Source: an uncultured Lachnospiraceae bacterium
Lineage (GTDB): Bacteria > Bacillota > Clostridia > Lachnospirales > Lachnospiraceae
Length of the DNA: 64,000 bases
Assembly: GCA_910579495.1 (NCBI GenBank)
Contig: CAJTVD010000011.1
Span: 1 to 64,000 of the forward strand
Direction: 5' to 3'
This document shows positions 33,639 to 42,723 of this stretch, piece by piece. The notes under the pieces were generated by a model. It ran no database searches and had not been told where the DNA came from. It saw only the letters and a list, made by a program, of their open reading frames with translations. Numbering within the stretch: the stretch's first letter is position 1; every line of letters begins with the position of its first letter. A program made the position numbers and the translations under genes.

Positions 33639-33812
33639 ATGAAAAGAAAGACACTGATACTGGGGAGCATAGGGGGAGTTCTCTTATTTCTCCTGCTGAA
33701 AGATGTATACCGGCTCATACGACTGGGCTGGTTTCTGGTACTGTCTCCCCTGCCGGGCGCTGTCCTGGCAGTGATTGTGAGCATGTTGATCTTATGGTTT
33801 TTATGGAGGTGA
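33639..33812 (+). CDS. Small membrane protein, 57 residues
   Basis: ATG at 33639 follows AAAGGAAACAGG. The product MKRKTLILGSIGGVLLFLLL then KDVYRLIRLGW and a second hydrophobic stretch (about 34-56) forms two membrane helices with a basic N-terminus. The TGA at 33810-33812 lies inside the GGAGGTGAG ribosome binding site of the helicase gene, so the two are translationally linked. No family is recognised. Confidence 0.65.
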   Translation: MKRKTLILGSIGGVLLFLLLKDVYRLIRLGWFLVLSPLPGAVLAVIVSMLILWFLWR

Positions 33813-33816
33813 GAGA

Positions 33817-36093
33817 ATGAGTTATATCGGAACTTATGACGGGAAGATCTTCCACAACCCGTCAAATAAATTCTGCATTGTCATTGTGAAGACCGCAGAT
33901 ACATCCATCCCGGAAAAGGCGAGGGATAAAAGACGGTATAGGGATCACCTGATCCGTTTCACTGCTGTCGGCTATGAAATCCCCATGACGGATGCCGTGG
34001 AGCTGGAACTGGACGGTGAATGGGTAAACGGAAAATACGGCATGCAGCTCCAGGTGGAGCAGTGGCGCGAGATCGTGCCGAAGACAAAGGAGGGCGTGCT
34101 GAGTTACCTGGGTTCCGGTCTGATCAAAGGCATCGGGGAAAAGACCGCTGCGGAGATCGTGGCAAAGTTCGGCACAGGCACGCTGGACATACTGGAAAAG
34201 CATCCGGAACGGCTTCTGGAGGTCCGGGGGATTACGGAAAACAAGCTGGAGGATATCCGGACTTCTTTTGCGGAGAGCCGGATGCTGCGCGACATCATGA
34301 CACTTCTTGCGCCCTTTAAGCTGACACCAAAGACGGCATTGAAGATCTACCAGCATTTTGGGCCGGCCTGTATGGATCTTTTGAAAAAAAGTCCCTTCGA
34401 GCTGTGCCAGATACCAGGCTTTGGGTTCCGGCGGGTGGATGCCATTGTAAGGAAGACGGATAACCGTCCCCGTGATCCCATGCGGATAGGGGGTGCGCTT
34501 CACTGTACGCTGGACGAAGCGAAGGGAAAGCAGGGGCATCTGTTCCTGGAAAGAGAAACTTTGTGCAAGGCGGCCTTTAAGCTGCTGAACGAAAAGATTC
34601 CCCTGCCGGAAATGCGTGTGCGGCCGGAGGAAGTGGAAAAGGAACTGGACGGCATGATTTTAAACGGCTCTGTGGTATCCATGAGAGACAATATCTACCA
34701 TCCTGCCGTATTTGCACAGGAGGACGAGACTGCCAGCCGGATTGCAAGGCTGCTGGCGGAGGAGAGGCCGCCGATGAAAGATATTTCTGCCGTCATTGAA
34801 ACTGTCAGGACAGAACTGGGTCTTCGGACATCCGAAAAACAGGAATCCGCAGTCAGGACGGCTTTTCTTTACAACCTGTCAATTATCACCGGTTCCCCGG
34901 GCACAGGAAAGACAACCGTGCTGAAGATTATTTTAGAGGTTTACCGAAGGCTCTGGCCGGACAATAAGATTGTCCTTATGGCGCCTACGGGCCGTGCGAG
35001 CAGGAGGATGGCGGAAAGCACCGGTTTTGAGGGGGCATGCACTCTTCACAGCGGGCTTGGCCTTGTCAGCGAAGAGGATGAGAGCAGCCGCAATAGAAAA
35101 AAAGACGGCCTGGATGCGGACATGGTGATCGTGGATGAGTTTTCCATGGTGGATATGTGGCTGGCAGGGAAATTCTTTCCCGCATTGAAAAAAGGGGCGA
35201 AGATCATCTTAGTCGGAGACCCGGACCAGCTGCCCAGCGTAGGAGCGGGAAATGTATTCAGGGAATTGATCCAGTGCGGCCTTGTACCGGTTACAGTGTT
35301 GGATGAAATTTTCCGTCAGGCAAAGGACAGCCTGATTGCCCACAACGCACGGTTTATCCATGACGGCAATACCAGGCTGTATTACGGAAATGATTTTCAG
35401 TTTCTGCTCTGTGACAGTCAGGAAGATGCGGCGGCAGCTATCATCGAGAGGTATTGCCAGGAAATTGAGAGTAACGGGATTGAGCATGTGCAGATCCTTT
35501 CTCCCTTCCGGACAGAAGGGGCGGCATCTTCAGACCACTTGAATGCTGCCATCCGGGAGATCGTGAATCCATTCCAGTCCACGGAGGATGAGGTGCGTAT
35601 CGGCCCGAAGACATTCCGTGTCGGAGACCGTATCATGCAGACGAAGAACACTGACAAGGTATCCAACGGAGACCTGGGTTTCATCCGGTATATAGATGAC
35701 ACGCCGGATGGGAAACGGATCGGCCTGGAATTCGGAGAGAACCGCAGCCTGGAATACAGCACGGAGGATCTGGTGAATCTGGACCTTGCATATGCGACCA
35801 CCATCCATAAGGCCATGGGTTCCGAATATGATATCGTACTGATGCCGATACTGAAGGCACACTATATCATGCTCTATCGGAATCTTCTGTATACCGGAAT
35901 CACCCGTGCCAGGAAAAAGGTAGTGCTGGCAGGAGAAAAGAGCGTGCTGTTTATGGCCATACACAAGAATGAGATCAGCAGAAGGAACACCCTTCTGGGA
36001 GAACGCATCCGCCTGTATTACAAGGCTTATGCAAAAAGCGCCGGGATAATTGTGCCGGAGTTCCCGGAAGAAAAACTGAAAGCAGCAGGTTAA
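33817..36093 (+). CDS. RecD2-type ATP-dependent DNA helicase
   Basis: The 758-residue superfamily 1B helicase has an OB-like N-terminal domain and helix-hairpin-helix repeats (LIKGIGEKTAAEIV, PFELCQIPGFGFRRVDAI). Two RecA-like motor domains carry Walker A GSPGTGKTTVLK near residue 360, DEFSMVDMWL and GDPDQLPSVGAG. The C-terminal UvrD-like part has ATTIHKAMGSEYD. RecD2 unwinds DNA 5' to 3' without RecBC. Its place next to a YqaJ-type nuclease and a possible annealing protein suggests DNA-end processing for the element. Confidence 0.93.
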   Translation: MSYIGTYDGKIFHNPSNKFCIVIVKTADTSIPEKARDKRRYRDHLIRFTAVGYEIPMTDAVELELDGEWVNGKYGMQLQVEQWREIVPKTKEGVLSYLGSGLIKGIGEKTAAEIVAKFGTGTLDILEKHPERLLEVRGITENKLEDIRTSFAESRMLRDIMTLLAPFKLTPKTALKIYQHFGPACMDLLKKSPFELCQIPGFGFRRVDAIVRKTDNRPRDPMRIGGALHCTLDEAKGKQGHLFLERETLCKAAFKLLNEKIPLPEMRVRPEEVEKELDGMILNGSVVSMRDNIYHPAVFAQEDETASRIARLLAEERPPMKDISAVIETVRTELGLRTSEKQESAVRTAFLYNLSIITGSPGTGKTTVLKIILEVYRRLWPDNKIVLMAPTGRASRRMAESTGFEGACTLHSGLGLVSEEDESSRNRKKDGLDADMVIVDEFSMVDMWLAGKFFPALKKGAKIILVGDPDQLPSVGAGNVFRELIQCGLVPVTVLDEIFRQAKDSLIAHNARFIHDGNTRLYYGNDFQFLLCDSQEDAAAAIIERYCQEIESNGIEHVQILSPFRTEGAASSDHLNAAIREIVNPFQSTEDEVRIGPKTFRVGDRIMQTKNTDKVSNGDLGFIRYIDDTPDGKRIGLEFGENRSLEYSTEDLVNLDLAYATTIHKAMGSEYDIVLMPILKAHYIMLYRNLLYTGITRARKKVVLAGEKSVLFMAIHKNEISRRNTLLGERIRLYYKAYAKSAGIIVPEFPEEKLKAAG

Positions 36094-36159
36094 AAATGGG
36101 ATATGGTGCAGAAAATGCACAGGGTATCCCTTATTTATTTGATGAAAGGAGTTTTCAAG

Positions 36160-37506
36160 ATGAATAAGAACGAACACACAGCAACAATGTATGAAAGTAT
36201 TCCCGCAGTGGCAGAGCTGAACAAGGTGCCGGGCTTTAACCCGCTGAAGCTGCTCCGCCGTGTCATTTCCCCGGATAACGGGGAGACGGTTCTGCAGCTG
36301 GACCTTCCCTATAAGAAGTTATGGTTCCGGCTGGCGAACCCGAAAGGGCGTATCCGGCTCAATGCCCTCCGTATCACGGAGCAGATGGCAATTTACGAGG
36401 CACAGGTTTTCCTGGAGCGTACAGACGAAAACCCCATAGGCAGCTTCACATCCAGCTGTACAAAGGAAGAAGCGCCGGGAGGGCATTATATCCAGGCAGC
36501 ACAGCAGGCGGCTATGGACGAGGCACTGTCAGATGCAGGCTTTGGCATCCAGTTTGCCGACGTCAACATGGGGGCGGAAGGGAGCCGTTATGGAAGCAGG
36601 ATTCCCTTAAATGGGACCGCCCAGGGACATCCTCTGGCAGCTCCGGCCGGCATGCAGAAGGCATCTGGTGAGGCAGAACAGTCAGCGGGGACGCCTGCCG
36701 GAGGTGTGGTCAGACCATTCCCGACAGCCACGGGTGAAAAAGAACTGCAAAAGCCGGCGCAGGAATCCGGACTGCCTGTTTCAGGCGGTCAGATAACTGT
36801 AAATACCAAAACAGAGGAAAAGAAATCATCAGAAAGCAGTCTGCCGGTGAATCCCCAGGCGGATGTCCGGAAAAATGTATTGGCCGCGAAAGGAGCGGAA
36901 TTGCCTGTAAATGCACCGGAAGAAAAATCACTTCCCATACAGGCAGGCACAGAGACACCCAAAACGGAAAATACGGAAGCCATGGAAAACAGTCTCCCTG
37001 TTTCAGAAAGAAAAAGCACAGAGGAAGACACACAGAAGGCAGTGCAGGGGATGATGTCGCTGTTAGGCGGATCAACTCTCCCCTTCGGAACGACTGTATC
37101 TTCCGCTGAAACTGTTCAGACCAAAGGAACTGTATCAGAAGGACAGAATCTTCCGGCTGGCGGAAATGCCGCCCCAGCGGTTCCGGAACTTCCGGCTGAT
37201 GGGAAACCTGCATCAGGAACTATGGAGCTTCCGGTTATCGGAGAGACGGTACAGGAGAAAACAACGGCCAGATATACCCCTGATATGCCTGTGGAGGAGA
37301 TCGTCAAGCTGATGACTTTTGAAGAGGCCGGGCAGGTGGTCGTGGATACGGGCGTCTGCAAGGGCCAGACTATTGCGGAAGTAGCGGAGAGGCGTCCTCC
37401 CAGTCTGAAATTCTATCTGTACGGCGGCTACAAAGGGGATAACAATATTCTCAGGGCGGCGGCACAGATCATGCTGGATTCCCTGGCAGTAAAGAAAGCC
37501 GGGTAA
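36160..37506 (+). CDS. Possible single-strand annealing protein with LPV-repeat linker
   Basis: The 448-residue protein starts at 36160 (GAAAGGAG upstream). Residues 10-135 form a compact domain ending YIQAAQQAAMDEALSDAGFGIQF, which resembles the helical end of Rad52-like annealing proteins. The assignment is weak but fits the neighbouring YqaJ nuclease. Residues 140-370 are low-complexity and hold nine Leu-Pro motifs (LPV, LPI, LPF or LPA) at 205, 228, 248, 258, 279, 307, 331, 344 and 357. Residues 375-448 (MPVEEIVKLMTFEEAGQVVVDTGVCKG) look like the small C-terminal domain seen after exodeoxyribonuclease X-type proteins. Confidence 0.72.
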   Translation: MNKNEHTATMYESIPAVAELNKVPGFNPLKLLRRVISPDNGETVLQLDLPYKKLWFRLANPKGRIRLNALRITEQMAIYEAQVFLERTDENPIGSFTSSCTKEEAPGGHYIQAAQQAAMDEALSDAGFGIQFADVNMGAEGSRYGSRIPLNGTAQGHPLAAPAGMQKASGEAEQSAGTPAGGVVRPFPTATGEKELQKPAQESGLPVSGGQITVNTKTEEKKSSESSLPVNPQADVRKNVLAAKGAELPVNAPEEKSLPIQAGTETPKTENTEAMENSLPVSERKSTEEDTQKAVQGMMSLLGGSTLPFGTTVSSAETVQTKGTVSEGQNLPAGGNAAPAVPELPADGKPASGTMELPVIGETVQEKTTARYTPDMPVEEIVKLMTFEEAGQVVVDTGVCKGQTIAEVAERRPPSLKFYLYGGYKGDNNILRAAAQIMLDSLAVKKAG

Positions 37507-37571
37507 CGGCGGTACATGGATAACCACAGAAGGGACAGTGAAAGACACTACAGGGAAGGAGGGCACAGACA

Positions 37572-39215
37572 ATGGCCTCGTTTTCAGAGGGTTTCCCGTT
37601 CGGGATCATGGATGTGGTGGAACTTCTGCATCTGCATATCCGGCGCAGGCAGACGGACAGCGTTTACACAGACTGTCCGTTCTGCGGCGACCGGAGAGGA
37701 AAGATGAATGTCAATTTTGTAAAGAATGTGTGGCGGTGCAACTACTGCGGTGAACACGGCGGGATGCTGAACCTGTATGCAAGGGTCAACAATACTACCA
37801 ATTCCGAAGCCTACCGGGAAATCTGTGATGCCCTCCAGGCAGGGGATACTTCCTGGGGATATGGCGGTTCAGAGAATACGGACGCTTATACAGGGGGGCC
37901 GGTAAAGGAATCCCTTACAGGCGGACAGACAGCTGTGGGAAGCCCCCAGTCGGAACGTGCCGGCCTGCAGGAGATACACCAGACTTACTCCCTGCTGCTT
38001 GAAATGCTGTCCCTGAACCCTGCACACCGGGCGCATCTGCGCTCGGAGAAGCGGGGGCTTAGTGACGGGCAGATAGACAGCCTGGGATTTAGGAGTACCC
38101 CGCCCTGTTTCTTATGCCGTTCCCTGACGGAAAGGCTGATAAAACAGGGGTGCAAAGTGGAAGGTGTTCCGGGATTCTATCTTCATGAAGGCGGATACTG
38201 GACACTGAGATTCAGCAGCCGCACGGCAGGAATCCTGATACCGGCTGTCGGTGTTGACGGGCTGATCCGGGGAATGCAGATTCTTTTGGATAAACCTTTT
38301 AAGGACAAGGATGACCCGCCGGAAAAAGCCGGAACGAAATATATCTGGTTCTCTTCCTCTGGAAAGAACATGGGAACCACTTCCGGCAGTCCGGTACATT
38401 TTATCGGAAACCCTTTTGCCCGGACCATTTATGTTACAGAAGGGATTCTGAAAGCGGATATTGCCAACTGCCTGCTGAACCGCTCTTTTGTGGCGATTGC
38501 AGGAGCAAACAATGTGCAGCAGCTTGGCCCCTTATTTGCCCTTCTGGCACAGAATGGAACCGAGCTGATCATTGAAGCCCATGACATGGACAAATACAGC
38601 AATGAAATGATTGCAAAAGGAAGTTCCAAAATTTATCTGCTTGCAAGACAGTATGGAATGGATTGCCGGCGGCTGACCTGGAATCCAAATTATAAGGGGA
38701 TTGATGACTGGCAGCTGGCGCTTAGAAAGGAAAAACAACAGAAAGAAGGTGAAAAGAAGAATTTACAGGAGGAGCATGCGGTTTTCTGTCCGGAGGGAAA
38801 AGGGGCTGTAGAAAAGTCTGCGGATTCTTCCGGAAAGAAGTGCAGGTTCCGTATTTACCAGCTTGTCTTTGGGGAGGGGCGGGAGACGATCCCTTTTGCC
38901 TTTAAAGGAATCCGGGAACTGCATAAAGCCGGATACGGCCAGCCTCCCGCTTCCGATTATCAGCTGGTATGCGAATCGGCGCTTTTCTGTCCGGAACACT
39001 TCGGAGAGAAAGAGATTCTGGAATTGATACTGGAGCATTATGGAAACCATGTGCCGGAAGGCTACATGGGACGCTCCCTGGCATCCTCGGATGTGGTGGA
39101 ATTAGACGATGAAACCGGCCGCCGCTATTTCTATATAGATGGCAGGATATTTGAACCTGTCCGCTTTTCTCCCTTTCTTGCAAAGCCAATGAAAGGGCAG
39201 GAGGCAGGGCAATAA
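37572..39215 (+). CDS. Primase-like protein: CHC2 zinc finger, TOPRIM-like domain and YodL-like tail
   Basis: The 547-residue protein begins with a DnaG-type zinc finger (CPFCGDRRGKMNVNF then WRCNYCGEHGGMLNL, residues 35-67). Residues about 240-385 resemble the DUF3854 TOPRIM-like domain, with Glu in YVTEGILKAD and the acidic pair in EAHDMDKYS. Residues about 420-540 match a YodL-like domain (DYQLVCESAL, GRSLASSDVVELDD). The first two parts suggest primer synthesis or a related nucleotidyl-transfer role for element replication. The YodL-like end has no known activity. The order differs from DnaG, since no helicase-binding domain is seen. Confidence 0.82.
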   Translation: MASFSEGFPFGIMDVVELLHLHIRRRQTDSVYTDCPFCGDRRGKMNVNFVKNVWRCNYCGEHGGMLNLYARVNNTTNSEAYREICDALQAGDTSWGYGGSENTDAYTGGPVKESLTGGQTAVGSPQSERAGLQEIHQTYSLLLEMLSLNPAHRAHLRSEKRGLSDGQIDSLGFRSTPPCFLCRSLTERLIKQGCKVEGVPGFYLHEGGYWTLRFSSRTAGILIPAVGVDGLIRGMQILLDKPFKDKDDPPEKAGTKYIWFSSSGKNMGTTSGSPVHFIGNPFARTIYVTEGILKADIANCLLNRSFVAIAGANNVQQLGPLFALLAQNGTELIIEAHDMDKYSNEMIAKGSSKIYLLARQYGMDCRRLTWNPNYKGIDDWQLALRKEKQQKEGEKKNLQEEHAVFCPEGKGAVEKSADSSGKKCRFRIYQLVFGEGRETIPFAFKGIRELHKAGYGQPPASDYQLVCESALFCPEHFGEKEILELILEHYGNHVPEGYMGRSLASSDVVELDDETGRRYFYIDGRIFEPVRFSPFLAKPMKGQEAGQ

Positions 39216-39264
39216 GCATGGCGTGGAGTGGGAACAGAATTATGGTTTGTCCCCGCTCCATGCT
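39216..39264 (+). other. Large hairpin between the primase-like and pcfK-like genes
   Basis: AGCATGG pairs with CCATGCT, and AGTGGGAACA with TGTCCCCGCT after a five-base bulge, then ATTTTTG. It may be a weak terminator or a processing or attenuation hairpin just before the AAAGGAG of the next gene. Confidence 0.5.
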
Positions 39265-39287
39265 ATTTTTGACGAAAGGAGATTTTT

Positions 39288-40298
39288 ATGGATACTTTTA
39301 CAACTATGAGCATGGAAATGAATATAGGAGACAATCCCTTTGAGGAAGAGGGGTTATTCGGAGATACTGCGGAAAGAACAGAAGAAGGCGCACTGGACGG
39401 ATTCCTGCCGGTAACAGGTTCGATTCCGGAAATTCCTTTTGAGAACGGAGCGGAACAGGCCGGTTCTCTGCCTGTCCAGGGAGAAACCGCAGAAACCGGG
39501 AAACTGGTGGAAGCGGCAGAGGAAAATGTCCATCAGGAAGAAGATGCAGACGAGGCAGAGGAAAACGCCTGCCCCGAAGAAGATGCAGGGGAAGGTGAGG
39601 AGCCGGAAGCGAACGAAACTGACGCTGCGGATTCCGCTGTGGAAAAAGAGTCGGAAGATAAAAAGCGTGCGGAGCATGAAGCGGCAGAGGCAAAGCGCAA
39701 AGCTGAGTGGGAGGCCAGGCAGAAAGCAAAGAAGGAGGCCGAACAGGCGCAACTTGCCCGGATGTCTTCCCTGAGCGATGAGGAAGTGACCGCAGAGGCC
39801 ATGAAGCGCGTGGGAACGGATACGGAGCGCCTTACCCGCCGAAACATGAAGGAATGCGTGTCAGAATATATCCAGACGCTGTGCCTGGAAGATCCTGATT
39901 TTGCCAGACTGACCATGCATCCCCGCAAAACCATGATCCATTGTTTCCATTATATCAACCGGAAGGCCAGGGAATTTGTGGAGCAGGAAATGAAGGATAA
40001 TGACATAAAGCCGGAAAACGGTGTCTATGGGAGCGACGTGCCGGATGGCCTGTGTTACCAGTGGGCGGAAGAATATTTCCGTGATCCGGATGCAAAGGAG
40101 GATCAACAGGAGGAAGAAAAGTTTGTACCCAAACCATACAGTGGAAAATCCAGCGGAAAGTCAAAACGCACAGAGGCTTCAGTGAAGAAAGGCATCAGAA
40201 AAGAAAAAAGCGGAAAGAAGTCTGAAAAAAAGCCCCAGGAAAAAACGGCGGACAGCGGATCGTTTGAGCAGATGACGCTGGCGGGGCTTGCAGGATAG
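39288..40298 (+). CDS. PcfK-like protein with acidic N-terminal extension
   Basis: The 336-residue protein has a low-complexity, very acidic N-terminus (residues 1-115). A charged Ala/Lys/Glu coiled coil follows (about 115-155). The PcfK-like domain (about 160-280, TMHPRKTMIHCFHYINRKAREF, VYGSDVPDGLCYQWAEEYF) comes next, then a basic tail. PcfK is named from the conjugative plasmid pCF10; its function is unclear. The N-terminus carries LDGFLPVTG and GSLPVQG, the same LPV motif found repeatedly in the possible annealing protein. LPVTG is near the start and no signal peptide exists, so it is not a sortase signal. It ends EQMTLAGLAG. Confidence 0.85.
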   Translation: MDTFTTMSMEMNIGDNPFEEEGLFGDTAERTEEGALDGFLPVTGSIPEIPFENGAEQAGSLPVQGETAETGKLVEAAEENVHQEEDADEAEENACPEEDAGEGEEPEANETDAADSAVEKESEDKKRAEHEAAEAKRKAEWEARQKAKKEAEQAQLARMSSLSDEEVTAEAMKRVGTDTERLTRRNMKECVSEYIQTLCLEDPDFARLTMHPRKTMIHCFHYINRKAREFVEQEMKDNDIKPENGVYGSDVPDGLCYQWAEEYFRDPDAKEDQQEEEKFVPKPYSGKSSGKSKRTEASVKKGIRKEKSGKKSEKKPQEKTADSGSFEQMTLAGLAG

Positions 40299-40310
40299 GG
40301 GGAACGGCAT

Positions 40311-42329
40311 ATGAGGATAGATAAAAGAAAATGCCGGAAATTCGCAGATCCGGGACTGAAAATGAACAGGAATCATGGACTGCTCCATGCGGAAAAGGTG
40401 AAATACATTGTAAGAACAGCGGTAAAAAATATCGGAGGACAGAGGATTCTGGTATTGTATGTCTATTTGAGGGAACAGGCGGCAGACGGGATTTTTATTC
40501 CTGTCTGGACCATGTTCCAGAGCCGGACAGAGTATATTACTTTATTCCGTAAGGAGGACGGGAGCACCAGCTGGAGCAAAGCTGCTTTCTGCAATCTGAA
40601 AAGGGATTATGATTTTGGCAGGCATTGTGCTTTCTATATGGCTGGTGATGAGGAGCGTGTAACCCGGTTTTGTAAACAAACGGCAAACAATGGCTTTATA
40701 AGCCTGTACCGCCTGCAGGATGGCATTATGGAGAAAAGAAGAAGGGAACGACGGCAGAAGAAAGAAAAAGAAATTCTTGCAAAAATGAAGCTGGTTCCGG
40801 CCCTTCCAAGGAATATCAACCGTACAATAGAACATGAGATAATTCCCCATTATGTATTCTATACTTACAGCAGAAAGAAAAAGGGAATGGAAGGGTTCTG
40901 TACTGCCTGCAGCAGTGAGGTGCTGGTAACAGGTGTAAAGCATAATGAACGAGGAATATGTCCTTTGTGCAAAGAGGCAGTAACTTTTAAGAGCCGTGGG
41001 AAACGCGGAATGATCATCGACCGGGAAACATTGCAGATATTCCAGCGCATTTCTCCAAATGAGATTATCGTCAGATTTCTTAAAATCTACTGTCAGTATG
41101 GAGATGAAAAGAATCCCTGTAAGAGTATCTATGAAAATGCCAGGACATTTCTTTCCTGGGATGAAGAAGGAAAGGCTTCTGAAGAATATTTTTACTACGG
41201 TTATGGAGAGCGTGACAGCCTTACGCCCTGGAGAGCAGGCGAACGCCCGGTATTCAGTTATTGGCAGTACAATTTTGAGGCTGACCAGACAGGATTCTTA
41301 TATTACAGGAATCTGGAAAAGGTGTTTGCGGATTCGCCATGGCAATATTCCCAGCTGAAGGAATTCTATCTGGCGGATCAGGAACCGCTTTATGCCCTCC
41401 GCTATCTGGCAGCGTATAAACGCTATCCCATGCTGGAGTATCTGGTAAAACTGAGGCTGTACCATTTGGCTGGAAACATCGCATTTGGCAACCACTATTA
41501 TTATAATTCGGATTCTGGATTTAATCCAAATGGAAAAAATCTGAAAGAAGTACTGGGTTTTGATAAAAATTATCTTCCTTTGCTTCAGAGTATCAATCCG
41601 GGACTTGAACAGATAAAGCTGATGAGGGATCTGGTTCATGCGGGAATGGAATTAAATGAGGAACTGTTGATGTGGTGCGGAAAATTCGGCATCAGCAGGG
41701 CTGAAAATCTGCTTGTGCCACTAAAGCACATGACGCCGCATAAGCTGATGAAGTATGTAAATGAACAGTACGCAAAATTCTGTAAAAAAAGCCTGTATCA
41801 GACCGGCGGATATTACCGGATGGAGGATGTACTGACCGATTATCGGGATTACCTGTGTATGAGCGAAGGGCTGGAACTGGATTTAAAGAACAGTTTTGTT
41901 CTGTTTCCGGCTGATTTAAAGAAAGCCCATGATAAAGTAAACGATATTTCTGACAAAGAGCAGGCTCTGGTTTATGACAGGCAGATCCAGAAGCAGTTTG
42001 AAGAGATGAACCAGCAATATCATTTTGTGAAATATGGGTATGCTGTGCTCCTTCCCCATACAGCAAAGGAGATCCTGGAGGAAGGGCAGAACCTTCATCA
42101 CTGTGTCGGAGGCTATGTAAAGCAGGTCGTAAAAAGGGAGAGCACCATCCTGTTTGTCCGTAAAGCAGAAGCACAGGAAAAATCTCTCTGTACGGTGGAG
42201 ATTAAAAATGGAAGACTGGTTCAGGCACGCTGTTATAAAAACGAGCCGCCGTCTCCCGCTGTTCAGAGATTTCTGAATGTATGGGAAAAAAAGATTCTGC
42301 ATGCCCCGGCGCTTGCTGCGGCTGCATAA
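40311..42329 (+). CDS. PcfJ-like protein
   Basis: The 672-residue protein ends with the PcfJ domain: EEGQNLHHCVGGYVKQV, then LFVRK, LCTVEIKNGRLVQARCYKN. Near residues 200-230 there are two CxxC pairs (CTACSSEV, CPLCKEAV), a likely zinc ribbon. The middle is helical. Its start, 12 bp after the pcfK-like gene, has GGGGGAACGG. PcfJ and PcfK are found together on conjugative plasmids and integrated elements of Firmicutes, but their roles are not known. The gene is followed by a terminator. Confidence 0.88.
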   Translation: MRIDKRKCRKFADPGLKMNRNHGLLHAEKVKYIVRTAVKNIGGQRILVLYVYLREQAADGIFIPVWTMFQSRTEYITLFRKEDGSTSWSKAAFCNLKRDYDFGRHCAFYMAGDEERVTRFCKQTANNGFISLYRLQDGIMEKRRRERRQKKEKEILAKMKLVPALPRNINRTIEHEIIPHYVFYTYSRKKKGMEGFCTACSSEVLVTGVKHNERGICPLCKEAVTFKSRGKRGMIIDRETLQIFQRISPNEIIVRFLKIYCQYGDEKNPCKSIYENARTFLSWDEEGKASEEYFYYGYGERDSLTPWRAGERPVFSYWQYNFEADQTGFLYYRNLEKVFADSPWQYSQLKEFYLADQEPLYALRYLAAYKRYPMLEYLVKLRLYHLAGNIAFGNHYYYNSDSGFNPNGKNLKEVLGFDKNYLPLLQSINPGLEQIKLMRDLVHAGMELNEELLMWCGKFGISRAENLLVPLKHMTPHKLMKYVNEQYAKFCKKSLYQTGGYYRMEDVLTDYRDYLCMSEGLELDLKNSFVLFPADLKKAHDKVNDISDKEQALVYDRQIQKQFEEMNQQYHFVKYGYAVLLPHTAKEILEEGQNLHHCVGGYVKQVVKRESTILFVRKAEAQEKSLCTVEIKNGRLVQARCYKNEPPSPAVQRFLNVWEKKILHAPALAAAA

Positions 42330-42336
42330 AAAAGAA

Positions 42337-42366
42337 CGGGTGTCCTTTTGGGGCATCCGTTTTTTA
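42337..42366 (+). terminator. Terminator after the pcfJ-like gene
   Basis: CGGGTGTCC pairs with GGGGCATCCG (two G-U pairs) around TTTT and is followed by seven T residues. Confidence 0.82.
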
Positions 42367-42399
42367 AACAATCATGTGAAAGAAGGGAGAACATAAGAC

Positions 42400-42723
42400 A
42401 TGGTAAAAAATCTGAATCAGTTAAAAAAGACCTTAAAAAAGGGCGTCTGTTTTGAGATTATTACACACTGCCGTTCGGAGTTTACCGGACAGAAACGTAA
42501 GGTCACAGTTGTGAATACCCAGGGATTTTACAGCATTGTACCGGATGAGCCGGACAGTGCCGTAACGCTTTCCAATGACGGAAAGGGTTATGTGCTCTGG
42601 TGGAAGAAGGCATCTTTCTGGGAATTTGAAAATGATATCTGCAGTGTATACTGCAGCGATAAAGAGCACACAAAAGAATTTTTGATTATGTCCTTCTGCA
42701 TCATGGAACAGGAGGTGGCTTAA
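42400..42723 (+). CDS. Conserved-looking element protein, unknown function
   Basis: The 107-residue protein has a basic N-terminus (MVKNLNQLKKTLKKG) and a strand-rich body (YSIVPDEPDSAVTLSNDGKGYVLWWKKASFWEFE). AAGAAGGGAGAA precedes the ATG. Its TAA is directly followed by the ATG of the ligase gene, so the pair is likely co-translated. I see no membrane helix or catalytic motif and do not recognise the family. Confidence 0.7.
   Translation: MVKNLNQLKKTLKKGVCFEIITHCRSEFTGQKRKVTVVNTQGFYSIVPDEPDSAVTLSNDGKGYVLWWKKASFWEFENDICSVYCSDKEHTKEFLIMSFCIMEQEVA

Noticed and set aside
32455..33654. Long minus-strand open frame of 399 codons opposite the YqaJ-type nuclease gene
   Set aside because: The plus frame carries clear YqaJ motifs and ribosome binding sites; the opposite frame has no recognisable domain and an amino-acid composition typical of antisense frames in a biased coding region.
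39408..39425. LPVTG in the PcfK-like protein as a sortase signal
   Set aside because: It lies near the N-terminus, with no signal peptide and no C-terminal hydrophobic tail; it is better explained by the LPV motif series.
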